A DNA stretch of 64,000 nt. Source: Sphingomonadales bacterium 12-68-11. GTDB taxonomy: Bacteria > Pseudomonadota > Alphaproteobacteria > Sphingomonadales > Sphingomonadaceae. The translations under genes were made by a program, and so were the position numbers. The notes beneath the pieces are model-generated. The model saw nothing but the letters and a program-made list of their open reading frames with translations. It was not told the origin of the DNA and searched no databases. Below, piece by piece: positions 48,986-58,384 of the stretch (its first letter is position 1; every line of letters begins with the position of its first letter). The stretch spans positions 434,001 to 498,000 of the forward strand of contig NCCV01000003.1 in NCBI GenBank assembly GCA_002279825.1. The letters are read 5' to 3'.

Positions 48986-49019
48986 AAGGGCGTCCGGAGC
49001 GATCCGGGCGCCCTTTTTT
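48986..49019 (+). terminator. rho-independent terminator of glnBA
   Basis: A 13-bp stem with one G-U pair (AAGGGCGTCCGGA against its complement) around a GCGA tetraloop, followed by TTTTTT. It starts 24 bp after the glnA stop, so transcription of the operon should end here and the lysozyme gene should have its own promoter. Confidence 0.92.
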
Positions 49020-49082
49020 GGTGTCCTACAGGGATTGTTTTTACCTACTTGGTTAGCTTCGATCGTCACAACGAGGCAAGCC

Positions 49083-49667
49083 ATGGATCGCAAGGCCATT
49101 TTCGAGGCCGTCCGCCGATTGCTCGGTCGGCGCTTCAAACATCACGAAGTCGCGGCGCTCGATGCCGCGATCGACAGCGCCTTGCGGCCCGACAATCCAG
49201 AACCCACCCCCTCTCGCATTGGCCAGGCCGGGGTTGCGCTGATCAAGCGGTTCGAAGGCTGCGCCAGGCGGCGCGGCGACGGCCTGATCGAAGCCTACCC
49301 CGACCCCGCAACGGGCGACGTTCCTTGGACGATCGGCTGGGGCGCAACCGGCGCGGGTATTTCGCGTGGGACGGTGTGGACCCAGGCGCAATGCGATGCG
49401 CGGCTGGAAGCCGATCTCGCGCGCTATGCGGGCGAGGTCGCGCGCGAGCTGGAGGGCGCGCCGACCTCCCAAGCGCAGTTCGATGCGCTGGTCAGCTTCC
49501 ACTACAACACCGGCGCGATCGGGCGCGCCACGCTGGCGCGCAAGCACAAGGCGGGAGACTTTGCCGGGGCCGCCGCGGAGTTCGCCCGCTGGAACCGTGC
49601 CGGCGGCCGGGTCATGCCCGGGCTAACGCGGCGGCGGGCGGCGGAAGCGGCGCTATATCGGAGTTAG
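49083..49667 (+). CDS. GH24 lysozyme (phage-type endolysin family)
   Basis: A 194-residue muramidase. The N-terminal 45 residues are a helical extension with no signal peptide. The GH24 domain follows, with the catalytic glutamate E58 (FEG), D74 (YPDPATG) and T83 in TIGWG, then the substrate-cleft sequence DALVSFHYNTGAIG and a C-terminal LTRRRAAEAALY. The domain is typical of prophage endolysins, but no holin or other phage gene is adjacent. It could be a domesticated endolysin or part of a gene-transfer-agent-like lysis set. The ATG at 49083 is the likely start. Confidence 0.88.
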   Translation: MDRKAIFEAVRRLLGRRFKHHEVAALDAAIDSALRPDNPEPTPSRIGQAGVALIKRFEGCARRRGDGLIEAYPDPATGDVPWTIGWGATGAGISRGTVWTQAQCDARLEADLARYAGEVARELEGAPTSQAQFDALVSFHYNTGAIGRATLARKHKAGDFAGAAAEFARWNRAGGRVMPGLTRRRAAEAALYRS

Positions 49668-49695
49668 CCCCCTCCCGCTTGCGGGATAGGGAGAA

Positions 49696-50779
49696 TCAAT
49701 AATCGCGGCTGTACTCGGCGGCGACGCTGTGGCGGCCGATGGTGTTAATGCTGGCCAGGATCGACAGCCAGCTCGTCACCCGGAATTCGAGCTCGGTCGC
49801 GTTGTAGCCGCGCCCGTCCGTAATGATCTCGCCGTAGAAGCGGCGGCCGAAGTTCTTGCCCAGCGCGATCGCGGTGCCGCGGTCGAGCGCCGGGTCGGCG
49901 GCAACGATACGCAGCCGGTCGAGCCCGATCGCGGTGCGGAGCTGGTTGATAGGGTCCATCCCCCCGCCGCCGCGCAGCGAGGCGAGCGCAGCGCCGAGCT
50001 GGAGCGCGTCGGTGGCCGAGAGGTTGGTGATCGAGTCGCCGAACAGCAGGCGGGTGAGGATCTCCTCCTCGGGCAGTCCGGGGTTGGAGCTGAACGTGAT
50101 GATCGGGCGGGTGGCATTGCCGCTCACGCCGACATCGACGGTGAGATCATCGACCGTGGCCTCGGCCAGAATGTCGATGCGCGGGTCGGGCGGCGAATTG
50201 CCGTCGAAGTCGATCCGCCCGCGGGTGATCTCGAAGCGCGTGCCCGCGAACGAATAGAAGCCCTGGCGCGGCACGATCTGCGCCTCGCCGAGAATGCGCG
50301 GCGCTTCGGTGGTGCCGCGCAGTTGCACGCGTGCGCTCCACTCGCTGTCGAGGCCCATGCCGGTGACCCTGACTTCGTCGGGTGCGGTGACGTCGATCAG
50401 GTAGCGCCACGGATTGCTGACCGCGCGTGCGGTGACGAAATCGGCCGGCAGGTTGATCTCGCGTGTGCGGATGTTGGGCAGGCGCTGCGCCGCGGCGCTG
50501 CCGCCGAGCACCCAGCGCGCCTCCTGCGCTTGCAGGCGTCCCGCGATCGTGCCGGTCACCCCGTCCGAGACGATCCGCATCGGACCGGTTACGGTGGCGC
50601 CCATCGTCGCCAGGTCCATGACTTCGGCATTGCGCAGCGCGATCCGCAGGTCGAGGCGGGGGCCGCGTTCGGGCGACATGCCCGACAGATCGACGATGCC
50701 GCTGCCCGTCACGCGCCCGCCGTTGGGCGCGGCCCCGGCGAGGCTGATCAGTTCGAGCCGCGAGCCGGCAAAGCGGCCT
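49696..50779 (-). pseudogene. tamB: tamB 3' part, out of frame with the 5' part (TamB_C/DUF490 domain)
   Basis: The conserved C-terminal domain of TamB, in a frame different from the long 5' part of the gene. It begins at AGRFAGSRLEL near 50779 and runs through RTREINLPADFVTA, the GFYSFAGTRFEITRGRIDF motif and NPGLPEEEILTRLLFG to the C-terminal YSRDY. The first internal start, a GTG at 50712, could give a 338-residue product if translated separately. Because this domain contacts TamA, loss of the fusion should impair the complex. Confidence 0.75.
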
Positions 50780-53700
50780 GCCTAGAGTAGAGGCGGTTTG
50801 CGGGTCGGCCAGCGAACCCGTCACGTCGGCGGCGACATTGAGCGTGCCGGTCACGTCGAACAACTCGAGCGCGGCGAGCCGCCATAGCGCGTCGGCCGGA
50901 CCCGAGAAGCGCAATTGCGCAAACAGATCGCCCGCGAACAGCCGGTCAGGCAGCGTGCCCCCCGCCGGCAGATTCGAAATCACCGCCTGCAGCCGGCCCT
51001 TGGTCTCACCGCCCTCGCGCATGACCGCGCGCGCCTGCAGCGTGGCCGGGGTGAGCCGCCCGACCAGCGCGAGATCGATCGGCCGCGACGACACAACCAG
51101 GCCCGAGCGGGTTAGCCGGCGGACCATGATCTGCCCCTCGCCAACCGGCACTCCGCCGGCTCCCGCGCCGAATTCGACGATCCCCGAGACGGTGCCGCCC
51201 AGCCCGAGATCGCCGCCAAAGGCATCGATCAGCGACAGAGGCATTGCCGCGAAGTGCAGCTTGCCGGCCATCGGCTCGCTGCCGCCGAAGCGCCCCTCCG
51301 CCAACATCCGCCCGCCGCCGAAGCCGAGCAGCGTCTGCTGCAATTGCCAGCCGCCGTCGTCGGTCCGCAGCAGCACCGCGCGGCGCGGCATCTCGATCGG
51401 CCGGCCGGCGTAGCTGCCGCGCGCGGCGAGGCGGATCTGCTCGGGCGCGGCGTCGCCGGCCAGTTGCAGTTCGAACCGGCTGCCGCGCCGGCCCGCCACT
51501 TGCGCGGCGAAGGTGCCTCGCCCGTCGGTCACCGCCGCCTGGCCCTGCACCCGGCCGATGAACAGGGAGCCGTAACTGATCCCCGCCCCTTGCGCGGTGC
51601 CGTTGACGGTCCACGAACCGCCGCCAATAAAGCCGCTCGCAGCGAGCGCGCCTTCGCGGATCGCCAGCGGGGTTGGGCCGCGGAACTGCGCATCGGTCGC
51701 AGTGAGCGCCACGTCGAAGGCCTGCCCGCTGTCGCGCGCGGTCAGCCCGATAGTGCCGCCCACCCCGCCGCCGGCCAGGGCCAGCGAACCCGTCACGCCG
51801 CCATCGGCCAGCGTCAGCCCGCCGCTGACCGACATGGCGCCAAACGCTAGCCGCTCGATGCCGATCCGCGTCGCCCCGTCCGCCGGCGAAACCAGCGTGA
51901 GCCGCCCGTCGAAAGGCCCGAGCAGCGATTGCCCCTCGGTATCGATGCCGAACCCGTCGGGCGTCGGCGCGAGCACGACCCGCACGTCGCGCAAGTCCAC
52001 CGCCGGATAGGGATTGGCGAACACCAGCGTGGCGCGCGGCCCGTCGTCGGCGATCGCCGCCTCGACGGTGAACGCACCGTAGTCGACGTGGCGGCCGCTT
52101 CCCGCGAGCGTGGTGCGGCTGCCTTCGACACGCCCATCGACCTGGAGATTGAGCTTCTCGGCGCTCAGCACGGTGCGGCGGAACACGATCGGCCGGCTCG
52201 CCCCGAGCGAGACCGCGCCGCGGAAGCGAATGTTGCCGCCCGCCACGTTGGCGAGCGTGGCGTTAGTGACGCGCGGCATGCGGCCGGAGAAATCGGCGTC
52301 GAGCTGCCATGGATGGCTGTTGCCGATGCGGAACTGGATGCGTCCCTCGGCATCGACCGTCCCGAGGTTCTCGATCGCGAGGCCACTCGCGCGCACCGGG
52401 CCGGAGAGGCCGTAAGCGCCGCGCTCGAGATCGCCCACCAGCGCGAGCCGCGCGGTCAGGCCGGGGAAGTCGAGCGCCAGGTTGTCCGACACCAGCCGGT
52501 TGCCGGCATAGACCAGCGTCCCGCGCAGCCGCCCGCCGACCAGCCGCGGATCGACCAGCGCGTTGCCGCTGGTGATCCGCGCGACCGTGGCGTCGAGCGG
52601 GATCGTGGCGCGCGTCCCATCATACGTAAGCTGGCCGCGCTGGACGAGATCGCGGAACACCGTGCCGCCCGCATCGAGCGTGCCGACGCGCAGTTCGTGC
52701 GGCACCACCAGGCTGCGGAATGGCCCGTCGAGCCGCGCCTCGAGCGAGGTGTCCGTCAGCGTCAGCCCGGGCCCGAACAGGTCGCGCGCCAGCAGATCGG
52801 CCCGCAGGCTCACATCCTCGAAGCGGTTGTCTGCCAGATCGACCACGCCTCGTGCGTCCGCCCGCACGCCCGCGCCGAACAGTTGCAGCCGGCCGTCGAG
52901 CACGCTGTCGGTCAGCGAGCCATCGGCGATCAGCGAGGCGACCGGTCCGATCGCGCGCTGCGGCAGTCCGGTCAGGTACTCGCCGGGGCGCGCCTGCCCG
53001 ATGATCCGGTAAGTGCCCGCGCGGTTGTAGAGCTTGAACGCGGCGACCGTCTCGGGCCCACGATCGACCCGCAGCGCGCCTTCCCAGGCGGTCCAGGTGC
53101 CCTCGCCCTTGAGCCAGGCGCGGGTCGCTTCGTCGGTACCGGTCAGGTTGGCGAGCAAGCCGCCGGCCGGCGCCCGGTAGTCGAGATCGAGATCGAAGCG
53201 GTTGCCGTCGGGCTCGGCATAGACCAGCGCGTCGAACGCATCCCCGCCCCCCAGCGCACCGTCGGCGTCGAGATAGACCAGGCCCTTGCGGACGTTGGCC
53301 TTGGCGCGGAAGTCGATGGTCCGTTCCGCGCCGCCGAGCAGGCCGGGCGCGACTTTCAATCCGTCCACGACGAAGCGGTCGACCCGGATGTCGAAGTCGG
53401 GCAGCGTCGGCGCATCGGGATCGCCGGGTACCAGCCGCGGGGTCGCGTAAAGCGTGCCCCCGTGGATCACCAGGTGGCGCACATCGAGCCCGCTGTAGAG
53501 GAACCGTAACGGCCGCCAACCGAGCTCGACTTCGGGCACTTCGAGGAACAGCTTGCGGTCGGCGTCGCGCAGCTTCACGTCGTAGAGCGTCGCGCTCCAC
53601 AGCACCGATCCTTCGATGCGGCCGACCTCCACCGACAGCCCCGAGGCGGGTGCGATCCGCGCAATGCGCTCGACGATGAACTGCCGGCCCGAACCGGTGT

Positions 53701-53836
53701 GCAGCCAGGCGATCGCGAGCGCGATCAGCAGCAGCAAGGCAAGTACGGCACCGCCGAGCCAGTGCAGCACGCGCGCCGCGCGCCAGCGGCGGCGCGGCGT
53801 TTCGGACGCTGCCAGCGGTGCGCTCTCCTCCGCCAT
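50147..53836 (-). CDS. tamB: translocation/assembly module protein TamB, 5' part (frameshifted)
   Basis: Inner-membrane-anchored AsmA-like protein that bridges to TamA and helps lipid transport or outer-membrane protein assembly. As read, the frame gives 1229 residues, with one membrane segment (about 26-46) followed by repetitive beta-strand sequence. Similarity ends at GSLADPQTAS near 50790; the remaining 210 residues are Arg-rich out-of-frame sequence. The authentic C-terminal domain continues in another frame from 50779. Roughly 25 residues expected between the two parts are also missing. The ATG at 53836 overlaps the tamA stop by one base. Either a natural mutation or a sequencing/assembly error. 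Confidence 0.8.
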   Translation of the reverse strand: MAEESAPLAASETPRRRWRAARVLHWLGGAVLALLLLIALAIAWLHTGSGRQFIVERIARIAPASGLSVEVGRIEGSVLWSATLYDVKLRDADRKLFLEVPEVELGWRPLRFLYSGLDVRHLVIHGGTLYATPRLVPGDPDAPTLPDFDIRVDRFVVDGLKVAPGLLGGAERTIDFRAKANVRKGLVYLDADGALGGGDAFDALVYAEPDGNRFDLDLDYRAPAGGLLANLTGTDEATRAWLKGEGTWTAWEGALRVDRGPETVAAFKLYNRAGTYRIIGQARPGEYLTGLPQRAIGPVASLIADGSLTDSVLDGRLQLFGAGVRADARGVVDLADNRFEDVSLRADLLARDLFGPGLTLTDTSLEARLDGPFRSLVVPHELRVGTLDAGGTVFRDLVQRGQLTYDGTRATIPLDATVARITSGNALVDPRLVGGRLRGTLVYAGNRLVSDNLALDFPGLTARLALVGDLERGAYGLSGPVRASGLAIENLGTVDAEGRIQFRIGNSHPWQLDADFSGRMPRVTNATLANVAGGNIRFRGAVSLGASRPIVFRRTVLSAEKLNLQVDGRVEGSRTTLAGSGRHVDYGAFTVEAAIADDGPRATLVFANPYPAVDLRDVRVVLAPTPDGFGIDTEGQSLLGPFDGRLTLVSPADGATRIGIERLAFGAMSVSGGLTLADGGVTGSLALAGGGVGGTIGLTARDSGQAFDVALTATDAQFRGPTPLAIREGALAASGFIGGGSWTVNGTAQGAGISYGSLFIGRVQGQAAVTDGRGTFAAQVAGRRGSRFELQLAGDAAPEQIRLAARGSYAGRPIEMPRRAVLLRTDDGGWQLQQTLLGFGGGRMLAEGRFGGSEPMAGKLHFAAMPLSLIDAFGGDLGLGGTVSGIVEFGAGAGGVPVGEGQIMVRRLTRSGLVVSSRPIDLALVGRLTPATLQARAVMREGGETKGRLQAVISNLPAGGTLPDRLFAGDLFAQLRFSGPADALWRLAALELFDVTGTLNVAADVTGSLADPQTASTLGRPLCRLAARTDQPRRGRAQRRARDGQRHRRSVGHVARTRPPPRPADRAAQCRSHGPGDDGRHRNRSDADRLGRGDRHDRGTPASAGGALGARRQRRGAAPAQHPHTRDQPAGRFRHRTRGQQSVALPDRRHRTRRSQGHRHGPRQRVERTRATARHHRSAAHSRRGADRAAPGLLFVRGHALRDHPRADRLRRQFAARPAHRHSGRGHGR

Positions 53837-55992
53837 CAGAACGCCTGTCCGAGCCCGACATAGACTGCGACCGGGCCGTCGTTGGGCCCAGGATTGAGCG
53901 GCACCGCCACGTCGAGCCGGATCGGGCCGAAGCTGCTCAGGTAGCGCGCGCCGACCCCGGCGCCGATCTGGATGCGGTTGAAGCTCGGGCTCGAGCTGTT
54001 GCCGACGCTGCCCGCATCGACGAACGGCACCACCTGCAGCGCCCCGCCGAGGAACCCGGTGCGGATGCGGGCTTCAACCGCGAGTTCGGTGAGCGAGCGG
54101 CCGCCCGTCGGGTCGCCTTCGGTGTCGCGCGGCCCGATCGCCCGGAAGCCGTAGCCGCGCACCGAACCGCCACCGCCTGCGTAAAGCCGCCGCGACGGGG
54201 CGACCTCATCGACATCCGCACCGGCGATACTGCCGAAGCGGGCACGGCCGGCGAGCACGATATTGTCCCCGAGCGACCGGTAGTAACTCGCATCCACCTG
54301 GGCGCGGACATAGAAGCTCTGTGTTTCGTTGCTCCGCGAGGTCTCGGGCGAAATGCGCGCCGAAAGCCGGAAGCCGCGCGTGGGATCGAGCAGGTCGTCG
54401 CTGGTATCGAGCTGTGCAAAGCCGGGCAGCGCGCCGATGAAATAGGTCTGCCGGGGGCCGAGGTTGCCGTCGGCATCGGCCTGGCTTTCCCCCGTCGCGA
54501 CCAGCTCAAGCCCGATCGACCAACTAAGCGGTTTCTGGAACAGCACCGTGCTGAGGCGCTCGAAAGTGCCGACTACCGACGCGGTGCGCGCGTCATAAGC
54601 CTGATAGTCGACCGTGCTGGCAAAAGCGTCGATCGTCAGGATTCGGTCGCGGTGCCCGAAATTGTTCTTGCGGAACGTGATCCCGGCAAGCTGCTCGCTG
54701 GTGCCGAGAATGCCGCGCGCGCGCAGCATCCCTTCGGGCGGAAACAGGTTGCGGTGCTCCCAGCTCCCTTCGACCTTGAAGCCCTCGCCGGTGCCGTAGC
54801 CGATCCGCCCGGCGAGCGTGCGCAGCTTGGCCGGGGTCATCTCGACCGCGATGTCGACAGTGCCCGGCTGGCCGTTCGCTGGCGGGGTGACTTCGACCGG
54901 GCGCAGCGAAGTGCTGGCGACCAGACCGGTGGCGAGAATGGCGCGGCGCAAGTCGAGCTCGAGGCTACGCTGATAGAGATCGCCCGGCTCGAACCGCGCG
55001 ATATCTGCGAGGTGCTCGCCCGACAGGAACTCGGGCATGTTGCTGGTGACGGCGCCGAACGTGTACTTGCCGCCAGGCGTGACCGGCATCGTCAGATCGC
55101 CTTCGGTGCGCGCGTGGTCGATCAGCAGCGAAGGCTCCATGATCGCCGCGAACGGATAGCCGCCCTCGCCCAGCGCCTCGTCGAGGTCGATCTGCTCCTC
55201 GAGCACCTTGTCGGCGAGCACGGGGTCGCCCGGCTGGATCTCGAACGTTTCGCGCAAGATCGGATAGTCGGCGCCTGCCGATGCCAGCTCGCCGAGATCG
55301 ATCGCGCCGAACGCGAATTGCCTGCCAGGCAGAATATCGAACCGGACCACCGGCCGCTCGGCGGTGCGCTCTGCGGCTTCCCCGCTACCGTCGTCGAGCC
55401 CGGCGACCGAGCGGGTCACGACTGCGCCGTAGTAGCCGTAGACTCGCAGCAGACGCAGCAGCAGTTGCTCGTCGACGCGCGCCTGGGCGGAAAGACGAGC
55501 GGCGTTGCCCTCGTCGTCGAGCTGCTCAACCGTCGAAAGCTCGCGGAACCGCGCGAGGAACTCCCCCCGCTGCGGGAACAGCGCCGATTCCGAAGGGAAC
55601 GCCAGCACCAGCTCGTCCGAGATTCGCTCATCGGCGCCCATTTCGACCGGCGCCTCGAAGGTCTCGAATTCGACGAACTCGATATCGGTCTCCGGCTCGA
55701 CTTGCGGGATCTCCGGTTCGGCGAGGTTGTCCGGCCAGGCGACGTCGATTTCGGGCGCTTCGGCGAGCGGCGATTCGGCGTCGAGTTCGGGCACCGGCTC
55801 CACCGTCGTGGCGCCGTCGGCGGATACGCCGCGCTCGGCCCAGCCTTCGGGATCGGCGACCGCTTCCGCCGGGATCAGGTCATCGAGCGTCGGCAGCGCT
55901 TCCTGCGCGGCTAGCGAACTCGGGATGAGGGGCGAGACCAGTGCCGCGGACGCGGCCAGCGCCAGCACCAGGCCGCGCAAGCCGGTCCGCAA
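53836..55992 (-). CDS. tamA: outer-membrane autotransporter assembly protein TamA (Omp85 family)
   Basis: BamA-like outer-membrane barrel, partner of TamB. The protein is about 718 residues. A signal peptide (GLVLALAASAALVSP) precedes an unusual acidic, Pro/Glu-rich segment of about 90 residues. POTRA-like domains follow (from VDEQLLLRLLRVYGYYGAVV), then the 16-strand barrel with the conserved GGGGSVRGYGFRAIGPR lid loop and a C-terminal Phe. The start is uncertain: I chose TTG at 55992, which gives a basic signal peptide, while GTG at 55968 is an alternative and the frame is open far upstream. It follows the transferase gene by 13 bp. Confidence 0.88.
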   Translation of the reverse strand: MRTGLRGLVLALAASAALVSPLIPSSLAAQEALPTLDDLIPAEAVADPEGWAERGVSADGATTVEPVPELDAESPLAEAPEIDVAWPDNLAEPEIPQVEPETDIEFVEFETFEAPVEMGADERISDELVLAFPSESALFPQRGEFLARFRELSTVEQLDDEGNAARLSAQARVDEQLLLRLLRVYGYYGAVVTRSVAGLDDGSGEAAERTAERPVVRFDILPGRQFAFGAIDLGELASAGADYPILRETFEIQPGDPVLADKVLEEQIDLDEALGEGGYPFAAIMEPSLLIDHARTEGDLTMPVTPGGKYTFGAVTSNMPEFLSGEHLADIARFEPGDLYQRSLELDLRRAILATGLVASTSLRPVEVTPPANGQPGTVDIAVEMTPAKLRTLAGRIGYGTGEGFKVEGSWEHRNLFPPEGMLRARGILGTSEQLAGITFRKNNFGHRDRILTIDAFASTVDYQAYDARTASVVGTFERLSTVLFQKPLSWSIGLELVATGESQADADGNLGPRQTYFIGALPGFAQLDTSDDLLDPTRGFRLSARISPETSRSNETQSFYVRAQVDASYYRSLGDNIVLAGRARFGSIAGADVDEVAPSRRLYAGGGGSVRGYGFRAIGPRDTEGDPTGGRSLTELAVEARIRTGFLGGALQVVPFVDAGSVGNSSSPSFNRIQIGAGVGARYLSSFGPIRLDVAVPLNPGPNDGPVAVYVGLGQAF

Positions 55993-56005
55993 GCCGGGGA
56001 CGCGA

Positions 56006-56857
56006 TCAGGCGAAGCGGTATTGCTGCTGGGCGCCGGGCACGAAGTCCTTGGCGGCCCCATCCACGCCTTCGGTATCGTCACGCCGGGCAGCGCTGACGG
56101 CGGCGATGTAGCGGGCCTGCTCGGCGTCGCCGAAGCGCTGCCAGCCGTGCGGGCCGAGGCGCTCGAGCGGCCGGAAGCGGACCTTGTATTGCATGCGCTG
56201 CGATCCCTCGACCCAGTAGCCGAGGTAAACATAGGGCAGGCCCGCTTGCGCAGACCGCCGGATGTGATCGAGGATAATGAAATTACCAAGCCCCGTCCGC
56301 GTCTCATGATCCGGGTCGTAGAAGCTGTAGATCATCGACAACCCGTCCCCCTGGCGATCGGAGAGGCAGGCGCCGACCAGGCGACCGGCCCCTCCATCGG
56401 GCGAGGGCTCTCTGTATTCAATGACAAAGCTGGAAACGGCCGTGTGTTCCACCATGTCGGCGTAATCGACATCGTCCATCGCCGCCATGCCGCCGCCCGG
56501 GTGGCGGTTGGCGAGGTAACGCTGCAGCAATTCGAACTGTTCCGGCGTCGCCCACGGGCGGCATTCGCTTACCACCAGATCGGAGTTGCGTTTGAGAATG
56601 CGCTTCTGGCCGGCCGAAGGTTCGAAGGCATTGGCGACGACGCGCACCGAGACGCAGGCGCGGCAGTCGAGGCAGCTCGGCCGATAGGCCACGGTCTGGC
56701 TGCGGCGGAAGCCGATCCGGCCGAGCGCATCGTTGAGCGATTCGGCGTGCGGACCCTTGAGCTCGGTAAACACCTTCCGCTCGGTCCGTCCGGGCAGATA
56801 GGGACACGGCGCAGGGCTCGTGACGAAAAATCGCGGAAAGCGGACGGGGGCCGTCAC
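56006..56857 (-). CDS. bpt: arginyl/leucyl-tRNA--protein transferase
   Basis: Adds Leu or Arg from charged tRNA to N-terminal acidic residues, marking proteins for ClpS/ClpAP degradation. The 283-residue ATE/Bpt-family protein has the cysteine-rich [16 protein letters not shown] motif (C62, C65, C68), a second N-terminal Cys at 18, and the [17 protein letters not shown] signature. I chose GTG at 56857; the frame is open 33 codons further without similarity. It is upstream of tamA on the same strand and probably co-transcribed with it. Confidence 0.9.
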   Translation of the reverse strand: MTAPVRFPRFFVTSPAPCPYLPGRTERKVFTELKGPHAESLNDALGRIGFRRSQTVAYRPSCLDCRACVSVRVVANAFEPSAGQKRILKRNSDLVVSECRPWATPEQFELLQRYLANRHPGGGMAAMDDVDYADMVEHTAVSSFVIEYREPSPDGGAGRLVGACLSDRQGDGLSMIYSFYDPDHETRTGLGNFIILDHIRRSAQAGLPYVYLGYWVEGSQRMQYKVRFRPLERLGPHGWQRFGDAEQARYIAAVSAARRDDTEGVDGAAKDFVPGAQQQYRFA

Positions 56858-56946
56858 GGGCGGGTCGTTCCTCTCTCCACCGGGTGTTGCGGGGCGATTA
56901 CCATGCGCTGCAGGATAGGGTCCGGGGACCCCTGCGAGGAATAGTA

Positions 56947-56986
56947 TTAACCACAAAATCGCCCGTGGGGAGCGGTATTTTCCACA
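56947..56986. promoter_or_regulatory. two DnaA-box-like sites in a short AT-richer intergenic patch
   Basis: TTTTCCACA (56978-56986) fits the consensus TTWTNCACA exactly, and TTAACCACA (56947-56955) differs at one position. They are 31 bp apart in the same orientation between bpt and the end of ilvA. Two sites are too few to call an origin. A DnaA-titration or DnaA-regulated promoter for bpt is possible. Confidence 0.3.
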
Positions 56987-57057
56987 GTGGCCCCGCCGGA
57001 TTCCGCTTTCGCCCCGATCCGGGTCAGGTGGGGCCCGCGAGGCTTAACGGCGCGGGG

Positions 57058-58293
57058 TCAGTTGAGCTCGACCTGGCTGACCGCGTAGCCGCGCGCGCGC
57101 AGCGCCGCGACCAGCTTGTCGAGCTGGGCACGGTCGCGCGCTTCGCATTCGATGTCGGTGACGAGGCCCTTGGCCGGCAGGTCGGTGAAGATCCGCTGGT
57201 GGTAGATCTCGAGGATGTTGACGTTGTGCGCGGCGAACTCCTGCATTACCTTGAGCAGCGCACCCGGGCGGTCCTGCAGCGACAGCCGCAGCCGCGCGAG
57301 CCGGCCCGAGCGGGCGAGATCGCGCAGCAGCACGTTGGCGAGCAGCCGGGTGTCGATGTTGCCGCCGCACAGCACCAGGCCGACTTTCTTGCCGGCGAAC
57401 CGCTCGCGGTGCGCAAGCACCGCCGCGAGGCCCGCCGCGCCGGCGCCTTCGACCACCGTCTTCTCGATCTGCAACAGCAGGCTGACCGCGCCTTCGAGAT
57501 CGGCCTCGCTGACCAGCACGATATCGTCGACCACTTGCGCGACCACGCGGCTGGTGAAGGCGCCCGGCTCCTTGACCGCGATGCCCTCGGCCAAGGTGTC
57601 GCCGCCGCACGGCAGCGCCGCACCTTTGATCTTGTCGTACATCGATGGGTAGAGCTGCGCCTGCACGCCGATGACTTCGAGCGCGGGGTTCTGCGCCTTG
57701 GCCACGGTGCCCATGCCGCTGATCAGCCCGCCCCCGCCGATCGGCACCACCAGCGTTTCGATCCCCGGCGCATCGGCCAGCAGTTCGAGCGCGACAGTGC
57801 CCTGCCCGGCCGCGACGACCGGATCGTCGAACGGATGGACGAAAGTCAGCCCGAGCTGCTGCTCCATGCTGCGCGCGGTCTCGTAGGCATCGTCGAACGT
57901 CTCGCCTTCGAGCACGACCTTGCCGCCGACGGCTTCGGTCTGGAGCACCTTCACCGTAGGCGTCGTTTTGGGCATGACGATCGTCACCGGCACGCCGAGG
58001 CGGGTGCCGTGGTACGACAGGCCTTGCGCGTGGTTGCCCGCCGAGGCAGCGATCACGCCGCGGCTGCGCTGCTCGGCGTTGAGCTGCAGCAGCGCGTTGA
58101 GCGCGCCGCGCTCCTTATAAGCGGCGGTGAACTGCTGGTTCTCGAACTTGAGCCAGATCTCGGCGCCGGTGATCGCCGACAGCGTCTTGCTGTGCAGCGT
58201 CGGCGTGTGCACCACCGCGCCGGCGATGCTGGCCGCGGCCGCTTCCACATCGGCCAGCGTCAGCTCGGCCTCGATCGTTTCGGTTCCCGTCAT
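57058..58293 (-). CDS. ilvA: threonine ammonia-lyase
   Basis: PLP enzyme deaminating threonine to 2-oxobutanoate, the entry to isoleucine synthesis. The 411-residue protein has the Schiff-base lysine K60 (AAYKERGALN), the SAGNHAQG loop, the phosphate-binding GGGGLISG, and a C-terminal ACT domain from about residue 330. The single ACT domain with this length is the shorter, catabolic/biosynthetic form common in alphaproteobacteria. The ATG at 58293 is chosen; the longer frame upstream overlaps the divergent oxidoreductase gene. Confidence 0.93.
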   Translation of the reverse strand: MTGTETIEAELTLADVEAAAASIAGAVVHTPTLHSKTLSAITGAEIWLKFENQQFTAAYKERGALNALLQLNAEQRSRGVIAASAGNHAQGLSYHGTRLGVPVTIVMPKTTPTVKVLQTEAVGGKVVLEGETFDDAYETARSMEQQLGLTFVHPFDDPVVAAGQGTVALELLADAPGIETLVVPIGGGGLISGMGTVAKAQNPALEVIGVQAQLYPSMYDKIKGAALPCGGDTLAEGIAVKEPGAFTSRVVAQVVDDIVLVSEADLEGAVSLLLQIEKTVVEGAGAAGLAAVLAHRERFAGKKVGLVLCGGNIDTRLLANVLLRDLARSGRLARLRLSLQDRPGALLKVMQEFAAHNVNILEIYHQRIFTDLPAKGLVTDIECEARDRAQLDKLVAALRARGYAVSQVELN

Positions 58294-58384
58294 CGGCACA
58301 GGCGCTAACCGAAAAGCGCCGCGAAGGGAAATGGCGGGGCGCACGGCGATTGCTTTGCCCGGGCGAAGGCGGCAGGTGGCGGGC

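Noticed and set aside
50147..50780. The last 210 residues of the long tamB frame as a genuine C-terminal domain
   Set aside because: They are Arg/His/Pro-rich out-of-frame sequence; the real TamB C-terminal domain is encoded in the other frame over the same bases.
51929..53509. A plus-strand open frame of about 525 codons opposite tamB
   Set aside because: Composition typical of an antisense frame; the minus strand carries clear TamB sequence over the same region.
53818..55914. A plus-strand open frame of about 700 codons opposite tamA
   Set aside because: Arg/Glu/Ala-rich shadow of the Omp85 gene, with no recognisable domain and no ribosome site.
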